Shown here in pieces: positions 27,163 through 37,440 of a stretch of 64,000 nucleotides of DNA. Below the pieces are notes generated by a model. The model was not told the origin of the DNA and did not search any database. It saw nothing but the letters and a program-made list of their open reading frames with translations. The position numbers and the translations under genes were made by a program. Source of the stretch: Meandrina meandrites (Eukaryota; Cnidaria; Anthozoa; Scleractinia; Meandrinidae); contig OY855912.1 of assembly GCA_963693305.1 (NCBI GenBank), positions 4,563,501-4,627,500 on the forward strand, given 5' to 3'. The first letter of the stretch is position 1, and each line of letters begins with the position of its first letter.

Positions 27163-27387
27163 TAAAGTGTATGAAGTCACCGAATATTTGTCCAATATTA
27201 ATATTAATTTTGAAAGAAAGCATACCCCAAAACTCATTGTGCTATACGAGTTTCTTCGTGGCATGAAAAAATTAAAGTGCACATAGATCACCTGTGAAAA
27301 CTGACGCCATAATATAAACATCTTACTATACCTTGAAGCTGTTATTAAACCTCCAGCAAAGGAAAACAGTACAACCAGAAAATTCAT
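13923..27387 (-). CDS. Gene 2: secreted lipoxygenase-like protein with two internal FN2 modules (complete, 15 exons)
   Basis: Exons in transcription order: 27387-27332, 23838-23481, 23073-22935, 22610-22452, 21955-21929, 21089-20937, 20240-20214, 19350-19244, 19074-18879, 18226-18120, 17981-17727, 16608-16502, 16057-15955, 15147-14929, 14156-13923. The sum is 2247 nt (748 aa) and all phases join. Signal peptide MNFLVVLFSFAGGLITAS; LOX N-terminal part; FN2-1; acidic linker; FN2-2; linker GKVLEKEKQ; LOX core. The metal helix reads GYSQVVEHLAK (first His is Ser), the third-ligand motif QHASVNY is intact, and the end is LPNGIYT, again with terminal Thr. Exon lengths equal those of gene 1 except exon 1 and the linkers. 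It is convergent with gene 1. The exon 1 assignment rests on phase and similarity across a 3.5 kb intron; exon 1 at 43494-43549 is an alternative. Confidence 0.85.
16691..16733. repeat. (CAGA)n microsatellite
   Basis: About ten units of a 4 bp repeat in an intron of gene 2. A shorter interrupted tract is at the same place in gene 3 (58189-58229), so it predates the duplication. Confidence 0.9.
17145..17637. mobile_element. Composite foldback MITE, copy B (inverted relative to copy A)
   Basis: Runs from TTATTATATGGC to CGGTTAATAAG, matching copy A at 2303-2779 in reverse. The last 150 bases form a near-perfect palindrome. The matching intron of gene 3 (about 58622-58632) lacks it, so it inserted into gene 2 after the duplication. 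Confidence 0.75.
18492..18513. repeat. Poly-C tract
   Basis: Run of about 22 C in a gene 2 intron. The corresponding gene 3 tract is at about 59456-59472. Confidence 0.9.
19640..19945. mobile_element. Probable retroelement tail inserted in gene 2 intron
   Basis: Present in gene 2 but absent from the equivalent gene 3 intron. It ends in AATAAAG followed by an (ATT)n run, like the 3' end of a LINE or SINE. Family not recognised, and the limits are approximate. Confidence 0.4.
20214..20240 (-). other. Gene 2 linker micro-exon GKVLEKEKQ
   Basis: A 27-base phase 1-1 exon between TTTCAG and GTAGGT, charged and probably helical, joining FN2-2 to the LOX core. Gene 3 keeps the exon (60893-60919; GKELEKEKQ-like), which supports it as coding. 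Confidence 0.65.
20937..21089 (-). other. Gene 2 FN2 module 2 exon
   Basis: 153 bases, phase 1-1, same length as gene 1 exon 7. It has CTVKTTKGEWCHFPFTY, then C, then WC, then WGVC. The aromatic residue before the last Cys is Val instead of Tyr. Confidence 0.85.
21929..21955 (-). other. Gene 2 acidic linker micro-exon
   Basis: 27 bases, phase 1-1, between GCTTAG and GTAAGT, giving EKGDSGEEE. Counterpart of gene 1 micro-exon 5 by position and acidity, not by close sequence identity. Confidence 0.6.
22016..22393. mobile_element. MITE with about 30 bp inverted ends in gene 2 intron
   Basis: The left end GCTAAACGATCAAGCATTTT and the right end (complement of GGCTAAACTGATCAAACATT) pair with mismatches, and the body has repeated AAATGTTTGATC words. 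A second partial copy is at about 25837-26064; similarity between the two copies starts earlier, at 21982 and 25802. Confidence 0.55.
22452..22610 (-). other. Gene 2 FN2 module 1 exon
   Basis: 159 bases, phase 1-1, same length as gene 1 exon 4. It reads CTVKTEDGRWCHFPFTY, then C, WC and WGVC. Module 1 of gene 2 is closer to module 1 of gene 1 than to its own module 2, so the pair predates the split of genes 1 and 2. Confidence 0.87.
24187..24260 (+). repeat. tRNA-like sequence (decayed tRNA or tRNA-derived SINE head)
   Basis: TAGCTCAGTTGG resembles the tRNA A box and TGTTCGAATCC the B box, with an anticodon-like arm ACCTT-TATCGCA-AAGGT between them. The acceptor and T stems have mismatches, so a working tRNA is unlikely. 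A more decayed copy is at about 63640-63700 in the gene 3 duplicate. Confidence 0.5.
25802..26064. repeat. Partial copy of the 22.0 kb MITE family
   Basis: About 260 bases closely similar to 21982-22242, cut off before the right end of the element. Confidence 0.65.
27067..27160. repeat. (GAAA)n microsatellite
   Basis: About 23 units. It creates long artificial open frames of KKER-like and FLSF-like repeats on the two strands. Confidence 0.95.
27332..27387 (-). other. Gene 2 exon 1: signal peptide exon
   Basis: Reads MNFLVVLFSFAGGLITAS plus AG, then donor GTATAG, phase 2, as in gene 1. On the minus strand a TTTATAG about 95 bases before the ATG may be a weak TATA box. Confidence 0.75.
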
Positions 27388-29393
27388 GTTTGTTGTCGAC
27401 AAAGAGATATCGTGGGGCTGGGTTTTTTTCCGTTTTTTTTCGACTTGTTCTGCTCTGTTTAAAGCGCACTCTATGTAGACTATAAAGCAGCGAGCTGTTA
27501 TCTTATCTGAGTAACAGAAGACTACACGAAAAATGCGTTGGCATAATTTGAGCAGCACTGTCGGTCAATCATTAATTGTTTAAATCCATTGGATCATAGG
27601 ATTACGTATGAATGATTATGTATGAAATATAACGTTTTCCTTTGATTTTTGTTTTTTCAGCTTGGTGTATTGTTTTCGCAGCTTACTTTTATTTATTTTT
27701 TTCAGCGTTTTGGTGCTAATTAATTGGCTTGCTACATGAGTGACTTCACCCTTACATGATTTTAAATGAAACACTTTCATGAAGATTTTTACTTTTTATG
27801 TGAATCATAGTAACTATATCTAAAGTTTTTATTTAAAATTTATCATGTTATCATCTTTTGTTCAAAAGTTATCATCGTTGTTTTAATTTGCTTGTATATT
27901 TTGAGCCGAGGCACCGTCGGTCTGTATGTTGTGAGTGTAATGACTGTTTTAAAGCTCTTGACTTTTTTTTTTCGAACATTGTTTGTTAAGGGCACATGGG
28001 AACTGGTTTCAGAGATTGAAAGATCTTCGTCTTGGCCTTGAAATATTGAACAAGCAATGGTGGCGCCAATGATCCCATCAAAAGGTGCCGCAGGCCATAA
28101 CTATTTTGAAGTGCCCCTGTGATCATTTTTTGATTTTGATTTTGTTTTTACATTTTTCTGTACAATATTAGACTTTCTTATTCGTCTTGCTAAGTTTCAA
28201 TCCATTACGAACATCAGAAGTCAATTTATTTTAATATTTAATTCCGAGAATTTACCACCGCCATTAATCAACTTTTTTCCAAGGCTTGGTTGCGAATGGA
28301 AAGGGTCAAAAATACTTCACGGGGTGAATTATAATAACAATCAACATAGTGAATTGCACGAAGAACAAGTCTTAATTTTTTGTTCCTTTAAGTATATTCA
28401 TTTGTTATTCAGGATTCTCATGTTTTAAACGCGAAGATTTATGATTCCTACCAATTTTACACCTATGAATAATGATTCATGATTACGCTTCCACTCCGAT
28501 CCTTTTTATTTCATAAATAAAGTTTCCTTAAGGTCGCTCAGGACCCTTGCTCTCGTTATGTATGTATTTATTTTAAGATTGTGCACGAAATGCAACCACT
28601 GAGGACGTCAACAAATGAAACATTTCATTGTTTTAGCCTTGAATCCCGAGTGCTGGAACATATATAGCGAATTATGAATAAATAGATTCAAGGCTTTGAA
28701 GATTGTACACAGAGACTTGGAAAGTCTTCGATCGGAAGCCTCAATTTTGGACATTTTGTTATCAAAAAGAAAATTAGAAATGAATTTGCTATTTCAATTG
28801 AAGATCGAAATTACCGTTGGTCTGCCTAAATTATTCTGGTACTCGACTGTTTGTCCAACTTAAATAAAAATTACTCGACTTCATGATGGATTCCGTCTTA
28901 ATTCGTATTTCCTTTTTTCATTTTTCTTTTCTCTATAACATACAGACTAATAAGTTGTCATAATATGCCTTAACCACATTCGCAAGACAATGTTGCATAA
29001 ACCAAATTGCAACAACGTTGACATAGAAAAATGAAAAAGGACAAATAGAGAAAAGGAATAAAGTTGTTGTACTAACGACATTCTTGGGTTGTAATCTAGG
29101 GATTGTAATAGCTCTCAAAGTAGTCAGCACTTCGTATAACAACTGGTGTTGGACTTTTCCTTAAAGTACATTTCTGCATATGTAACATGGGTTTATTGTG
29201 AATGATACACGCTATTAATAATGGTTAGTTAACACTAATTATTACTTATTTGGCTTTTTTCATTAATTTTGAAAGAAAGCATACCCCAAAACACAGTGTG
29301 CTATACGAGTTTCTTCGTGGCATGAAAAAATTAAAATGCACCTAGATCACCTTTGAAAACTGAAAACGTCATAATATAAATATCTTACTATAC

Positions 29394-29449
29394 CCTGAAG
29401 CTGTTATTTAACCTCCAGCAAAGGAAAACAGTACAACCAGAAAATTCAT
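29394..29449 (-). pseudogene. Broken duplicate of LOX exon 1
   Basis: Starts MNFLVVLFSFAGG as in gene 2 exon 1, but the next codon is TAA instead of TTA. The ATG and the GTATAG donor remain; the last exon bases are changed from AG to GG. It cannot give a full signal peptide. Confidence 0.8.
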
Positions 29450-30688
29450 GTTTGTTGTCGACAAAGAGATATCGTGGGGCTGGGTTTTTTTCCGTTTTTT
29501 TTGTCGACTTGTTCTGCTCTGTTTAAAGCGCACTCTATGTAGACTGTTAGTAAAGCAGCGAGCTGTTGTCTTATCTGAGTAACAGAAGACTACACGAAAA
29601 ATGCGTTTGCATAATTTGAGCAGCACTGTCGGTCAATCATTCATTGTTTCAATCCGTTGGATCATAGGATTACGTATGAATGATTATGTATGAAATATAA
29701 TGTTTTCCTTTGATTTTTGTTTTTTCAGCTTGGTGTATTGTTTTCTCAGCTTACTTTTATTTATTTTCTTCAGCTTTTCGGTGCTAATTAATCGGCTTTC
29801 GACATTTTTTTTTATCAAAACAAAAATTAGAAATGAATTTGCTATTTGAATTGAAGATCGAAATTACCGCTGGTCTGCCTAAAATATTCTGGTACTCGAC
29901 TGTTTGTCCAACTTAAATAAAAATTACTCGACTTCATGATGGATTCCGTCTTAATTCCTATTTCCTTTTTTTCATTTTTCTTTTCTCTATAACATACAGA
30001 CTAATAAGTTGCTTTCATAATATGCCTTAACCACATTCGCAAGACAATGTTGCATAAACCAAATTGCAACAACGTTGACATAGAAAAATGAAAAAGGACA
30101 AATAGAGAAAAGGAATAAAGTTGTTGTACTAACTACATTATTGGGTTGTAATCTAGGGATTGTAATAGCTCTCAAAGTAGCCAGCACCTCGTATAACAAC
30201 TGGTTTTGGACTTTTCCTTAAAGTATATTTCTGCATACATGTATGTAACATGGGTTCATTGTGAATGATACACGCTATTTATAATGGCTAGTTAACACTA
30301 ATTATTACTCATTTGGCTTTTTTCATTTTTCTTTCCTATATGACAACGTTTTTGCGTTAGGTGTATTTAGAATATAGCCGCTGTATACACGCAATGGAAT
30401 TCTAGCGGGCATTATTTTTTTATAGAACATAGCTAAAAACTATAGAAGCCCGGTACCCCGGATGCAACTTTTGCTGCGTTACGAATTCAAAAACATGGCG
30501 GCAACAATCTTTTAAAGTTCTCATTTTATTTCCTTAATTATGGCCGCTAAAAACAGTTCACCTGCATTACGTTTCGGTGACTGGGAAGATGAAGACGTGG
30601 ACGAGTTAGTTGAGCAGTGAGTGCCAGGAAGGTGGCCGCTTTGCAAACTTGCAAAGCTTTTAATTTTTAACCTGCGTGACCAAATAAA

Positions 30689-30765
30689 GTATGTATGTAT
30701 GTATGTATGTATGTATGTATGTATGTATGTATGTATGTATGTATGTATGTATGTATGTATGTATG

Positions 30766-30795
<30 letters not shown>
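30689..30795. repeat. (GTAT)n microsatellite
   Basis: About 26 uninterrupted 4 bp units, producing artificial CMYV-like and YIHT-like open frames. Confidence 0.95.
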
Positions 30796-30796
<1 letters not shown>

Positions 30797-31049
30797 GACA
30801 CTGATTTAAACAAAATTGTTACGGAATCGTACTCTAGGAGCACAAAAGATAACACAAAACGGGCTGCAAAGCTTTTTCAAGGTAAGTACAGCGATATAGA
30901 AATTCACTTTCGACTGCAAAACAGCATTAAAATGGATTTGATTGCTGTCGTCAGGTTTCTTGGCGTAGTGTTTGTTCATTCAGATCAGCACGCGCGCAAA
31001 AGTGTGTTTTTTTTAATTATTTGCATTTCTATGCTATATTCTAAACCCA

Positions 31050-31211
31050 CTAGAAGATGGTTTTTCTATTTCCTATAAGAAAATAATGCACTTTTGAGGT
31101 CTAGAAAAGCAGCTGAATGCCCTCGCCTAACGGCTCGTGCATCCACTAGCAGCTTTTCTAGACCTCAAGCGTGCATTATTTTCTTATAGAACATGGAAAA
31201 CCATCTTCTAG
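31050..31211. mobile_element. Foldback element
   Basis: Arms of about 70 bases, CTAGAAGATGG... and its complement, meet around a loop of about 30 bases near 31125. There is no coding content. Related words such as TTTTATAGAACAT occur near 30418. Confidence 0.7.
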
Positions 31212-32460
31212 TAGGTAAATAATTCATTGATTGTCACTCTTGTTCTTGGTGTTTTGTCAGAGAAACAGGCAACTCTTTCAATATGAAAAGAAACACAATA
31301 AATGTAAAAAGGGTGGTCAAAAGCTCATCGACTCAAAAAGCCCAGATCTATAGTTGACAAAGATAGTTTTCGGTTACGGAAGCCTGACGTAAGTTTCTGG
31401 CATACCATGGCAACCGCTACCACAGACAACAATTCTTGCTCATTCGATCCCTGGACAAATATAACAATATTATTTTAAACAAATAAATATTCATAATCAG
31501 TCTACACATTATATTTTTTTAATTTAACGTTTATATTTATTTTTATCGCTTCATATCATTTTATTTTACCCGTCGAAATCTGTGTTGAAAGTATTGAAAG
31601 CTTGTAAGTTTTATTTTTTTAGCCAGAGAACGTTTCTTAAATCTCCATTATGCTTCATTCTGGCAACGGCCCCTCCACATTGTTTTCAAGAAAACACTTT
31701 TTCCCAGCTTAGCTTTATGATGTAAATTACACCTATTGATTTCCTTATTTATTAATGACGCCAAGAAGTTTATTTCAATTGGGGTACATCACCTTTGGAA
31801 AAAGGCCTATATGGGGGTTTAACTCTCTCACTTCATACTCTCTTGGCATGAGTTAGGTTATTGAAATGGTTTAATTGGTTAGTTGCATGAACACACGTTA
31901 CCACCTATTGTATTTTTTCAAGTTTTGTGCACGGTCAACAACAAAATAGTAAACAAAAATATAGCAAAGAATTTTGCGAGGTTTAAATCTGAAATCTTAA
32001 ACCTGCCTTATTATTTAAAGTCTTAACTACTGAACAAAAGGGTTTTAAAGCTTATTTTGCGTTTTGCACTGTGAATAAATGTCTTGGTCGACGTTCGTGA
32101 TGTCGAAAATTTGCACTCTGAACTAAATATCTGTATTGTTTTTTTTTCTAGTGCATGTGAATTGACGTTTTTGTTTAATCTTGTTGCCTCGGTTGGCTGA
32201 TGATATGTAAAATCCGCATCAAGCTGTGTTTAAGGTGGCCCGCGGCTATTTTTGGGATCGGAGGTGATCTTTTCTAAATCGAATTTTGGGCATGTAAACT
32301 TTAACCGATTTCTCTGATTTTTAGCAACCGAAATAACGAATGTTCAATTTTTATAAAGCTTTAAACTTTAGGGCGAACAAAATTAAAGATTACGAGATAT
32401 TAGCGCTTTTGAAAAAATCAATTTTTTGAAAAAAAAACACGCGAATATTTTCCAAACGCG
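31212..32460. other. Unassigned region
   Basis: AT-rich, with no recognisable gene or RNA. A motif GGTGGCCCGCGGC near 32233 stands out in base composition only. Confidence 0.4.
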
Positions 32461-32466
32461 ACAATA

Positions 32467-32625
32467 GATTTTTTCTAATTAATGCCAGCAAGTTTAAACG
32501 AAATCGGCTGGGTAGAAATTGCTGCACAGTTGCTTGTTGAATTCTTTTTGACTGTTGATTTTTTTTCTAATTAATGTCAGCAAGTTTGAACGAAATCGGC
32601 TGGGTAGAAATCGCTGCACAGTTGA
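32467..32625. repeat. Two direct repeats of about 66 bp, 92 bp apart
   Basis: CTAATTAATGCCAGCAAGTT...GCTGCACAGTTG at 32467-32532 recurs at 32558-32625 with a few changes. Confidence 0.8.
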
Positions 32626-32949
32626 CTGTATAATTATTGCTTCAAAATATTATCCTTGTGTAGTTTTGGGTGCTGTTACAACAACGCTTAAGTAATGCTA
32701 AGATCCCATGGATTACTTGAAAGCTTAATACCAGCTAATTAAAACGTTGCTGAAAATTCTGGAAAGATCAGAGACTCCTAGCAAAAGTTGTAAATAAATA
32801 TAGCAGGCGAGGTTTACGGTGCGTAAAATTAATTGTGAATTTTGAAATCTTAATTTTTTTTCGAATTAAAAAAAATCTACCGATTTTTTTCCTTCTATTT
32901 TTAATTTCGTTATGAAACTTAAAGATAAAAAGTCACGACGTTTCGACCT

Positions 32950-33498
32950 CTCCGAGGTCATTTTCAAGTGCGAGGATGCGAGGATTCAAAAGTGTCCGAG
33001 GATGCACTTCCCCAACAACAAGAGCTTAAGAAACAAGACCCAATCAGAATCGTGCTGCCTTTTAAAGACCAGAAGTCTGCAAACTCAGTGCGCCGACAAC
33101 TAGGAGACCTCAGCCGGAAGATCAATGTAGACATCAGCCCCGTGTACACGAGTCGGAAAATCAAGGATGAAATCAAAGTGAGGGAAAACAAGCCACCCCT
33201 TGTGAATCAACAATGCGTTGTGTACAATTTTCAGTGTAGCCTGTGTGATGCAGGGTATGTCGGCTATACGTGCCAACATCTTCACCAACGGATTGAAGAA
33301 CACAAGGGATCGGCCATTGGAAGTCACCTCAAGGAACAGCACGATATAGCCCCAAATGACATTGCACAGTTTTTTAAAATTTTAAAAAAGTGCCAGAGCA
33401 AGTTTGATTGTCTTATTTTTGAAATGTTTTTTATCAAAGAACTGAAACCATCTCTAAACAAACAATGCGATTCCATCCGCGCAAAATTATTTGTTTAG
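32950..33498 (+). pseudogene. Penelope-like element fragment: GIY-YIG endonuclease end
   Basis: The frame reads PFKDQKSANSVRRQL, then CVVYNFQCSLCDAGYVGYT...LHQRIEEH, then ELKPSLNKQ. This matches the C-terminal region of Penelope-like retroelements, where a Cys-containing linker leads into a GIY-YIG nuclease (YVG, Arg and Glu visible). No reverse transcriptase is seen upstream, so it is a truncated copy. The frame ends 15 bases before the inverted end of the neighbouring transposon. Confidence 0.75.
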
Positions 33499-33512
33499 GT
33501 CGGTTTTAATTA

Positions 33513-33538
33513 TGGGATCGTTTGGGGGAGCACGAAAT
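33513..33538 (+). repeat. Left terminal inverted repeat of the transposon
   Basis: 26 bases identical to the complement of 41363-41388. Confidence 0.9.
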
Positions 33539-34325
33539 GGCTAAGAACGAGGTATTGAGTTATGTAATGTCAGGTGTTAGCGAAACAAAAGAAAAGCCTC
33601 TTAAGGTTACCGTATACCTTCGCGGGTGTCTTTCGCGAAAAAAAATATTTGCGCACTATCTTAAACGCAACCACCACAAACTATATATCAGTACAAAGCT
33701 AATGAAATGCACTATTCGGTAAAAATTATTTTTCTTTGATTTTTTCTAATCGTAAGGAGAGTGCGTCCCAAAAGCCCAAAACGACTGACGTCTACTTGAG
33801 CGAATTTATCGGGTATTGAATTAGACCGCACAATCAAAACTACTGCATTATATCAATGACAAGGCATCAATCTTGAAAACCGTGTGGGGCTTTGTCAATG
33901 TTCCTATTGGTTGCTTCGCAATTTTTCTGTCAATTTTGATGATCAAAAACTTACCGAAGCCTTTTACGACGAAGGCCATTGCGGGAGATCAATAACGAAA
34001 AACGGAAATCCCTCACACGGTTTTTCTGTTCGATGTCTTGGGCAACTTCGGGCCAAATTTCAAGGCAATCCGTCAAATTTACGTACCCTATAAATTCGTT
34101 TAAAGCGAGCGCACTCGCGTAAAAACGAAATAGGTTTTTTTCGCTTCTAAAGGATTACAAACATTTCACGCCCTTGCTGCGCCATATGTCAACACTTTGG
34201 ATACTCCCGATGCCGACAGCCAATAGAATGTCAGGACGTCCCACGAGACTACTGGTGTCGCGGGAAAGTAGTTGCACGCGTGACCACAGCTCGTTTGATT
34301 TGAATTTGTCGGATTTGTTTCTAAA

Positions 34326-34450
34326 ATGCCGGGCAAGAGAAAAAGTTCAAAGAAAGGAAAAACTACAACTTCGACGGTAGCGACGTCTGCATCTATCGAT
34401 CCAAAAGAGCAGCTTCAGGCAGAAATGCGGTCGCTGGGGTATGTCGAAGT
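34326..34450 (+). pseudogene. Possible first exon of the transposon nuclease gene
   Basis: ATG followed by a basic start, MPGKRKSSKKGKTTT, then acidic/helical SIDPKEQLQAEMRSLG, with possible donors (GTATGT, GTATAT) near 34439-34448. Placed here by position ahead of the SAP-like exon. The join to it is not certain. Confidence 0.4.
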
Positions 34451-34742
34451 ATATTATTTCTATCTGGAATAAACAAAGACGGAGTCACGCAATTCATCGA
34501 ACAAGCAAATAACCACCATCCGACTATCAAGTTTACGGCTGAAATATACGAAACAGAAATAACGTTCCTGCATTTCGTTACACAATACCGTCCAACGATG
34601 CCTAACTTAAAACAAATACTCATGCAAAAGTGGCATTTAATCCAACAACAACCACGACTTAACGAGATATTCAAGGATCCCCCAATTGTTTCGTACAAAA
34701 CGGGCAGATCCCTAAAAGATACACTCGTTCGAGCCAAACTCT
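34440..34742 (+). pseudogene. Penelope-like element fragment inside the transposon
   Basis: The frame reads NNHHPTIKFTAEIYETEITFL, later KWHLIQQQP, then DPPIVSYKTGRSLKDTLVRAKL and stop. This is a known stretch of Penelope-like proteins just before the endonuclease part, with internal loss. It is nested in the 5' part of the ISL2EU element. Confidence 0.65.
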
Positions 34743-35249
34743 AAACTGGGTATTACACGTGGATAGGAGTTGTGTGAGGCCTGTCACCCCGATTATCACT
34801 TTGTCACTATCGGCAAGAGTTTTTTGCCATTCATCATCGAAAACCTTCTTCTTCTTTTTCTTAGGGCCGGTTTTCTTCTTTACTTTAACCAGGGACTTTT
34901 TTCTTTCTTTTTTTGTACATATAGGTGAAGTAAAGACCAACACAAGCGAAAACTTGGTGTGAATAAATCGCAAATTGCAAGCGTAAACAATAGGAAGGGA
35001 CGCCACATGAAATGAAATACCCCGAATCTTTTGCCGCGAAAAACGTCACAGGATGTCATGACGCTGACACATTTTAATTGGCTTATAACTCTCTGGCGGG
35101 TATATTGAGTTTCACTTGAAAAAACATTTTTGTTGATAACTCGCGCGCGTTTCAAGATTTTGAAATAATTTTTTTTAGAAAATGAAGGGAGACTAGTAAT
35201 GTTTAATTTGGCCGTAAAAAATTTTTTTGAAAAAAATCTACCCTTAAAG

Positions 35250-35392
35250 GTATACGGTAACCTTAAACAGGAAGATATTCCAGGAGCAACCTTGTCACGG
35301 AAAACTCCGGAAGAGTGTACGGAGCAGTTACAGAGATGGTTACTCTGTCGTGGGGCAAAAATAACTGGAAAAAAACTTGAACTAGCCCAAAG
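35250..35392 (+). pseudogene. SAP-like exon of the transposon nuclease gene
   Basis: After an AAAG acceptor the frame gives [15 protein letters not shown]...[22 protein letters not shown], ending at GTATAA. The LxxWLLCRGxxxxGKKxEL pattern is that of a SAP DNA-binding motif, often found in YqaJ proteins of these elements. Confidence 0.55.
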
Positions 35393-35891
35393 GTATAAAG
35401 CAGCCTTTAAGTTTGTTTATATATCCGGCTTTTTTCAGACGTCTCGATCCAACCTATTCCGTTTTGTTTACATTTATTCGGCGGCTCGCGTTTAGTTATT
35501 TTAAAACTAAATTTAGTTGACAGCCGGAAGTATAATTTTTGCTATCGATCGATCGATTGCGATTGCGATTTCCTACTCGGAAAATCTGACTCCTGCCTGA
35601 TAAATTTAAGTCTTTATTTGTCTGAGGCAGTTATTCACAGATTTAGACAGCCATCCTTGTTTTAATAACATTTTAAGATTTAAACTAAGATTAGCCCTCG
35701 GGAAACTATGAGACTTTCTTGCGTCAATTGACTTGCGAGAGAAATCTCTTTCAAACTCGCTTCATCCTTGCACTTTATCGCGATTAATATGGATGTCACA
35801 TTCAAATTTAACTTGGTCCTTTGCCATATTTGTAATTGCTATACAATTATGTCATTCGCGGCGGTAAAATGGTCTTAATTTGTCAATGTTA

Positions 35892-37440
35892 GGTTCAATC
35901 GATGCAAAGAATTTGACAGACAATTTTTTATCCGATGGATACACTGATGATATATCGATTTTACCACATGTGAAATTTGGAGCAATTTGGCGCTACATTA
36001 TAGAGGACAGTGACGCTAAGAAACAGCTATGTACTGCGAAGCCTCTTGTCAAAGGCTATAACTTTTTCAAATCTGGCCATGTCCTTTCGATAAAATGTAA
36101 AGAATTCGATGGGAAATTCTATGTGAAAAGCCATGTGCTGCTATCAATGAAAAAATCAACCAGTTACAACTGCTGGATAGTTTTACGGAAAGATGGAATG
36201 GTCATGAGTGCATATGATGGCTGCCCTGCTGGAATTGATGGAAGATGCAATCATGTTACTGCAACACTGTTTGCATTGGAAGAATTTCATAAGCAAGAAA
36301 CCACAATTCCGTTAGGGACAGGGGTATCGTCTACCTCTAGGCCATGTACATGGAATGTACCACGGAAGAGAAAGATTGACAACCAGCCCATTTCACAAGT
36401 GACATTCAAAAAACACCAACATTGAAAACCAACAGAGGAAAAAGGTCAAACAAGAACAGCAGAGGACCAGCTATTTCAGAGCGCTCTATCAACAGCACCC
36501 TGCCTCAAATACTGAACTGTACAACTTGTTGTATCAAGTAAAGGAAATTGAAAAGAAGAAAGGAAAGAAGATGGCAGTCAGCCTTATTCTTCCTCAGAAG
36601 CCTCTGGATAGGATATTGTTTCAAGAGATCACTGCTACTTCAAATCAGTTGGTATGCCTGAAGAGAATGTACGTGCCCAGGATGAGATCAATGAGCCACT
36701 GAATCTATCTCCAATTAAAAATCACCCTGTCAGTTTGAGTGAAATGAAGGAAAGGTGTGAGAAAGTGAAGAGAAAGCTTTTTGTTGATGAATCTGATGTT
36801 GAACGAATTCAAAAAGAAACTATAGGCCAGTCTTCAAATGCCAGTTGGAACCTACACAAAAAATGTAGAATAACTGCATCAAAATGGTATCGGATTGCAG
36901 CTATGAGAGAAAGTACATCACCAACAAAGGCCATTCAAGAAGTTTTGCAGTACACTCAAGTTCCACAAACCAGTAAAATGATGGCGGGTTTGCAGAGAGA
37001 ATCATCAATTATCAGAGAATATAGTGAACAGAGGTCTGTTAAAGTGCAACCGTGTGGACTATTTCTTAGCTGCAAGTCCTGATGGAATTGTCAGTGAACT
37101 AGATTCATGTGGCCTTGTGGAGGCAAAACTTGTCTTTTTGGATGAACGTGAAACACTTCAACAAGCACTGGTTAGGAAAAGAATTTTCCTTAACCATCCC
37201 AGTGGTGATGGACACCTTGTTATTAACAACCATCACCAGTACTACTATCAAGTCCAGCAACTGATGTTTGTGACTGAAAAACCCTGGACTGACTTTGTCT
37301 TTAAACGAGCAAGAGAATTAACACACAGGACAGTTCAAATAGTACATGGAATTTTTATTCACAGGGTGAAATTCAGCAGTACATTTTGGGGGAGTCAGTG
37401 CTTCCAAAGTTGGAATCATTTTACCAGGAGCATTGTTTAA
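35892..37440 (+). pseudogene. SWIM/YqaJ-type nuclease of the transposon, frameshifted
   Basis: The first part (to about 36424) has DAKNLTDNFLSDGY and a SWIM-like zinc motif, DGCPAGIDGRCNH, whose first Cys is lost. A second frame (36654-37082) gives KKCRITASKWYRIAAMRES, and a third (37024-37440) gives FLAASPDGIVSE, GLVEAKL and HHQYYYQVQQLMF. SPDG, ExK and YYQVQ are the catalytic motifs of the YqaJ/lambda-exonuclease fold. At least two frame changes (near 36424-36654 and near 37030) break it. Confidence 0.7.

Larger units (their letters stand above)
24430..27331 (-). other. Gene 2 intron 1, distal part
   Basis: No exon seen. Two related stretches (about 25140-25420 and 26770-26980) share a motif around GTGCAAAAT...AGCGTCATT and GGTTGAAAATTTGTC. 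Parts of 25.4-26.7 kb match 42.4-42.8 kb, beside the spare exon 1 at 43.5 kb. Confidence 0.45.
27207..30330. repeat. Tandem duplication of the gene 2 promoter/exon 1 region
   Basis: Block A (about 27207-27730) and block B (about 28755-29260) recur as A' (about 29267-29800) and B' (about 29810-30330). The second unit lacks about 1 kb that separates A and B in the first, by deletion or by insertion in unit 1. Each A block carries an exon 1 copy. Confidence 0.8.

Noticed and set aside
27001..27558. Long minus-strand frame with FLSF repeats, and its plus-strand KKER counterpart
   Set aside because: Both arise from the (GAAA)n microsatellite. Only the MNFLVVLFSFAGG part in the minus frame is meaningful, as gene 2 exon 1.
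30621..30855. Frames with CMYV and YIHT repeats
   Set aside because: Translation of the (GTAT)n microsatellite.
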